Positions 63,765 to 64,000 of a DNA stretch of 64,000 nt are shown here, piece after piece. The position numbers and the translations under genes are program-made. Positions within the stretch are counted from its first letter, which is position 1, and every line of letters starts with the position of its first letter. The notes beneath the pieces were generated by a model. That model worked only from the letters and a program-made list of their open reading frames with translations, was not told the origin of the DNA and ran no database searches. The DNA comes from Leeuwenhoekiella polynyae (lineage in GTDB: Bacteria; Bacteroidota; Bacteroidia; Flavobacteriales; Flavobacteriaceae): the NCBI RefSeq assembly GCF_004104075.1, contig NZ_QOVK01000007.1:1-64000 (forward strand), given 5' to 3'.

Positions 63765-64000
63765 ATGAAAACTTCAACTACTCAAAACGTATTTCGGGTA
63801 ATTCTAGGTGCTATGATGACACTGGCTGGTATAGGTCACCTCACTTTTCAACGGGATGAATTTCAGGCACAGGTGCCACGCTGGCTGCCAACTGATCCTG
63901 GCTTTATAGATTTTGTAGTTTTAGCTTCCGGTGTAACGGAAATTCTTCTGGGTCTCGCATTGATTTTCCTTATTAAATACAAGGTGAAGATTGGACTTTT
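63765..64000 (+). CDS. DoxX-like membrane protein, 3' end outside window
   Basis: The visible 78 residues (MKTSTTQNVFRVILGAMMTL, then AGIGHLTF) begin with a transmembrane helix with a G-x3-H-L pattern. A loop FQAQVPRWLPTDPGFIDFVV and a second helix follow (SGVTEILLGLALIFLI). This matches small DoxX/DUF4267-like membrane proteins, which have four helices. The gene runs out of the window. ATG 63765 is the only good start. Confidence 0.75.
   Translation, partial: MKTSTTQNVFRVILGAMMTLAGIGHLTFQRDEFQAQVPRWLPTDPGFIDFVVLASGVTEILLGLALIFLIKYKVKIGL

Overview
The window comes from a member of the Bacteroidetes, most likely a marine or environmental Flavobacteriaceae. The reasons are a SusC/SusD pair with a FecR/ECF-sigma regulator, Bacteroidetes-type lipoproteins and carboxypeptidase-regulatory-domain outer-membrane receptors, AT-rich intergenic DNA, and a TAnnTTTG-type promoter box. 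Genus cannot be fixed from the sequence alone.

Layout. (1) About 0.2-14.2 kb is an accessory region in which every convincing gene lies on the minus strand, singly or in pairs, separated by hairpin-prone spacers that carry GTTAGC/GCTAAC cores (integron-cassette-like). It holds two unknown proteins, a GNAT acetyltransferase, three related AraC regulators (one truncated) with an alpha/beta hydrolase, a small membrane protein and an NmrA-like reductase, a TetX-like FAD monooxygenase with its own AraC regulator, a ClC channel and a truncated HNH nuclease. The region is scarred by a 255-bp duplication, an IS3 end remnant and a duplicated HNH 3' end. (2) 14.26-20.53 kb is a mobile island. An IS21-family element and an IS3-family element bracket a two-gene minus-strand locus made of a secreted ubiquitin followed by a MACPF lipoprotein. 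The ubiquitin matches human ubiquitin at 58 of its first 72 mature residues, keeps all seven lysines and ends in cysteine instead of Arg-Gly-Gly. This is the most striking locus here. It resembles the secreted ubiquitin of Bacteroides fragilis, but it is paired with a membrane-attack-type protein. (3) 20.6-25.1 kb holds a zinc metallopeptidase lacking a clear ATG, a small cysteine-protein pseudogene, HD and PAP2 phosphohydrolases, an ArnT-like glycosyltransferase and a PepSY-like protein. (4) 25.2-35.0 kb is an RND efflux system (permease, adaptor, TolC), an outer-membrane receptor and a two-component system, all on the minus strand. (5) 35.0-36.2 kb is decayed DNA. (6) 36.2-48.8 kb is a polysaccharide-utilisation-type locus (SusC with STN domain, SusD, surface lipoproteins, a GtaA/DUF4965-type enzyme) controlled by FecR and a divergent ECF sigma factor. 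(7) 48.9-49.7 kb is a broken tyrosine integrase beside tRNA-Arg. (8) 49.8-63.5 kb is a cell-surface polysaccharide cluster: GT2, a large PTPS-related membrane protein, an Ig-like secreted protein, a GH5-like protein, GT4, a Wzx/PelG-like flippase, a STAS protein and a TPR plus beta-barrel outer-membrane protein. An AlkB homologue sits inside it. The window ends in the 5' part of a DoxX-like gene.

How the genes work together. The SusCD, FecR and sigma genes form one nutrient-sensing uptake unit. RND, TolC, receptor and kinase/regulator probably form one envelope-stress or efflux module. The 50-63 kb genes look like one exopolysaccharide synthesis and export system whose parts (GT4, flippase, TPR-barrel, hydrolase) parallel the roles in Pel-type secretion. 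The ubiquitin/MACPF pair is best read as a candidate interbacterial antagonism locus that arrived on mobile DNA; this is an inference from homology and context.
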